From positions 1 through 5,215 of the forward strand of contig JACPQO010000229.1 in NCBI GenBank assembly GCA_016190405.1: 5,215 bases of DNA, written 5' to 3'. The notes beneath the pieces are model-generated. The model worked only from the letters and a program-made list of their open reading frames with translations, did not search any database and was not told where the DNA came from. This document shows, piece after piece, positions 4,687-5,215 of the stretch. Made by a program: the position numbers and the translations under genes. Numbering within the stretch: the stretch's first letter is position 1; each line of letters starts with the position of its first letter. Source of the stretch: Chloroflexota bacterium. GTDB taxonomy: Bacteria > Chloroflexota > Dehalococcoidia > SM23-28-2 > RBG-16-64-32.

Positions 4687-5215
4687 TCACGGCTCCCGCC
4701 ACCTCACCTCGAACAGCCGCACCGGCTCCTCGAACCCCTTGGCCACGAACTCCCCGCGATCCGCGAACAGGAAACCCTTGCCGGAACACAAGCCGCGCAC
4801 GGTATCCGCCACCAGAATCTCGCCGCCCTCCGCCTTCGCTGCGATCGGCGAAGCCAGGATCACCGTCGCCCCGAACAGGTCCCCCTCTTCCTCGATCGGC
4901 TCCCCGGCGTTCAACCCGCACCGAACCAGTAGGGGCGCATCATGAGGCGCCCCTACGCCCGTATTCCACTCATCGAACGCCCGCTGCAAAGCCACCGCGC
5001 ACTCCACCGCCTTCGTGACCGACCCGAACGAGGCCATGAAGCCGTCGCCCATCGTCTTCACCTCCGCGCCGCCGTGCGCCTTCAGAACCTCGCGGGTGAT
5101 CCGCTCGTGCTCCCGCAGCACCTCTCGCGCTTTCGCGTCGCCCAGGCGCTGGGTGATCGCCGTGGAGCCTTCGACGTCCGTGAACAGGATGGTGCGGAAG
5201 GTCCCAGCTTCAGAC
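4687..5215 (-). CDS. Class III adenylate/guanylate cyclase domain protein (5' partial)
   Basis: The last 175 codons are present; the frame stays open to the right edge, so a start at an internal GTG (5121) would wrongly drop the FTDVEGST motif and the true start lies outside the window. Numbering from the first whole codon, the two metal-binding aspartates are Asp13 (FTDVEGST) and Asp57 (VKTMGDGF). Lys53 and Asp112 (GDLFG) occupy positions that favour ATP in adenylate cyclases. Further family landmarks are VRCGLNAGEP (97-106), AEGGEILVAD (128-137) and GKGFLFADRGE (145-155). The motif normally read V-N-x-A-x-R is VILASP (118-123): the Asn and Arg that stabilise the transition state are Ile119 and Pro123, so activity may be weak or absent. 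A 28-nt palindromic repeat is translated within it (residues 87-95). The N-terminal partner domain, if any, is not visible. It is convergent with the cytochrome gene. Confidence 0.88.
   Translation of the reverse strand, partial: SEAGTFRTILFTDVEGSTAITQRLGDAKAREVLREHERITREVLKAHGGAEVKTMGDGFMASFGSVTKAVECAVALQRAFDEWNTGVGAPHDAPLLVRCGLNAGEPIEEEGDLFGATVILASPIAAKAEGGEILVADTVRGLCSGKGFLFADRGEFVAKGFEEPVRLFEVRWREP
4929..4956. repeat. 28-nt palindromic repeat copy 2, inside the cyclase gene
   Basis: The arms GTAGGGGCGC and GCGCCCCTAC are identical to those of the copy at 243-270; the centre ATCATGAG differs at three of eight positions and leaves one mismatched pair in the hairpin. Unlike the first copy it lies inside a gene. 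Read in the cyclase frame it encodes VGAPHDAPL, between the helix ending FDEWN and the strand VRCGLNAGEP, without a stop or frameshift. Confidence 0.88.

Noticed and set aside
4487..4921. A minus-strand open frame running across the convergent intergenic region.
   Set aside because: It is out of frame with the cyclase for most of its length and overlaps its coding region; only the short GFEAPVRL piece is meaningful and is listed as a remnant.

Overview
The window is GC-rich, densely coded and shows no tRNA, rRNA, CRISPR array or transposase. It most resembles a Chloroflexota genome, perhaps a Dehalococcoidia-like metagenomic lineage. This rests on the style of the class III cyclase, the short palindromic and 'TCATCCTGAGCG...CGAAGGATCT' intergenic repeats, and the TGnTAGAAT-type promoter. 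The assignment is inference from recall, not a database result.

Layout, left to right. (1) The 3' end of a plus-strand PEP-utilising (phosphohistidine swivel-domain) enzyme, which stops right after the swivel domain. (2) A perfect 28-nt palindrome. (3) A 14-helix MFS transporter of the DHA2 type. (4) Twelve bases later, with a strong Shine-Dalgarno overlapping the transporter's stop, a cytosolic DUF2961/GH172 glycoside hydrolase; the two look like one operon. (5) A 195-bp intergenic region with a roughly 75-bp mosaic repeat and an extended -10 promoter. (6) A 497-residue membrane-anchored multiheme cytochrome c with three N-terminal helices and six haem sites, the first spelled CX3CH. (7) A 174-bp convergent intergenic region with a fragment matching the 3' end of a cyclase gene, a second copy of the ~75-bp repeat and a hairpin that could terminate the minus-strand gene. 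(8) A minus-strand class III nucleotide cyclase, cut by the right edge.

The genes do not form one obvious pathway. The MFS-hydrolase pair suggests handling of a sugar or glycoside. The cytochrome is an electron-transfer protein with no terminal reductase beside it in the window. The cyclase would be a signalling protein, but two positions normally used for transition-state stabilisation are replaced.

The most interesting material is the repeat biology around the cyclase. A 28-nt palindromic element, nearly identical to the one before the transporter, lies inside the cyclase coding sequence and is translated in frame. A 24-nt piece matching the cyclase 3' end at 23 of 24 positions lies just beyond the gene, next to the second mosaic repeat. 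I see no clear new defence or mobile system here.
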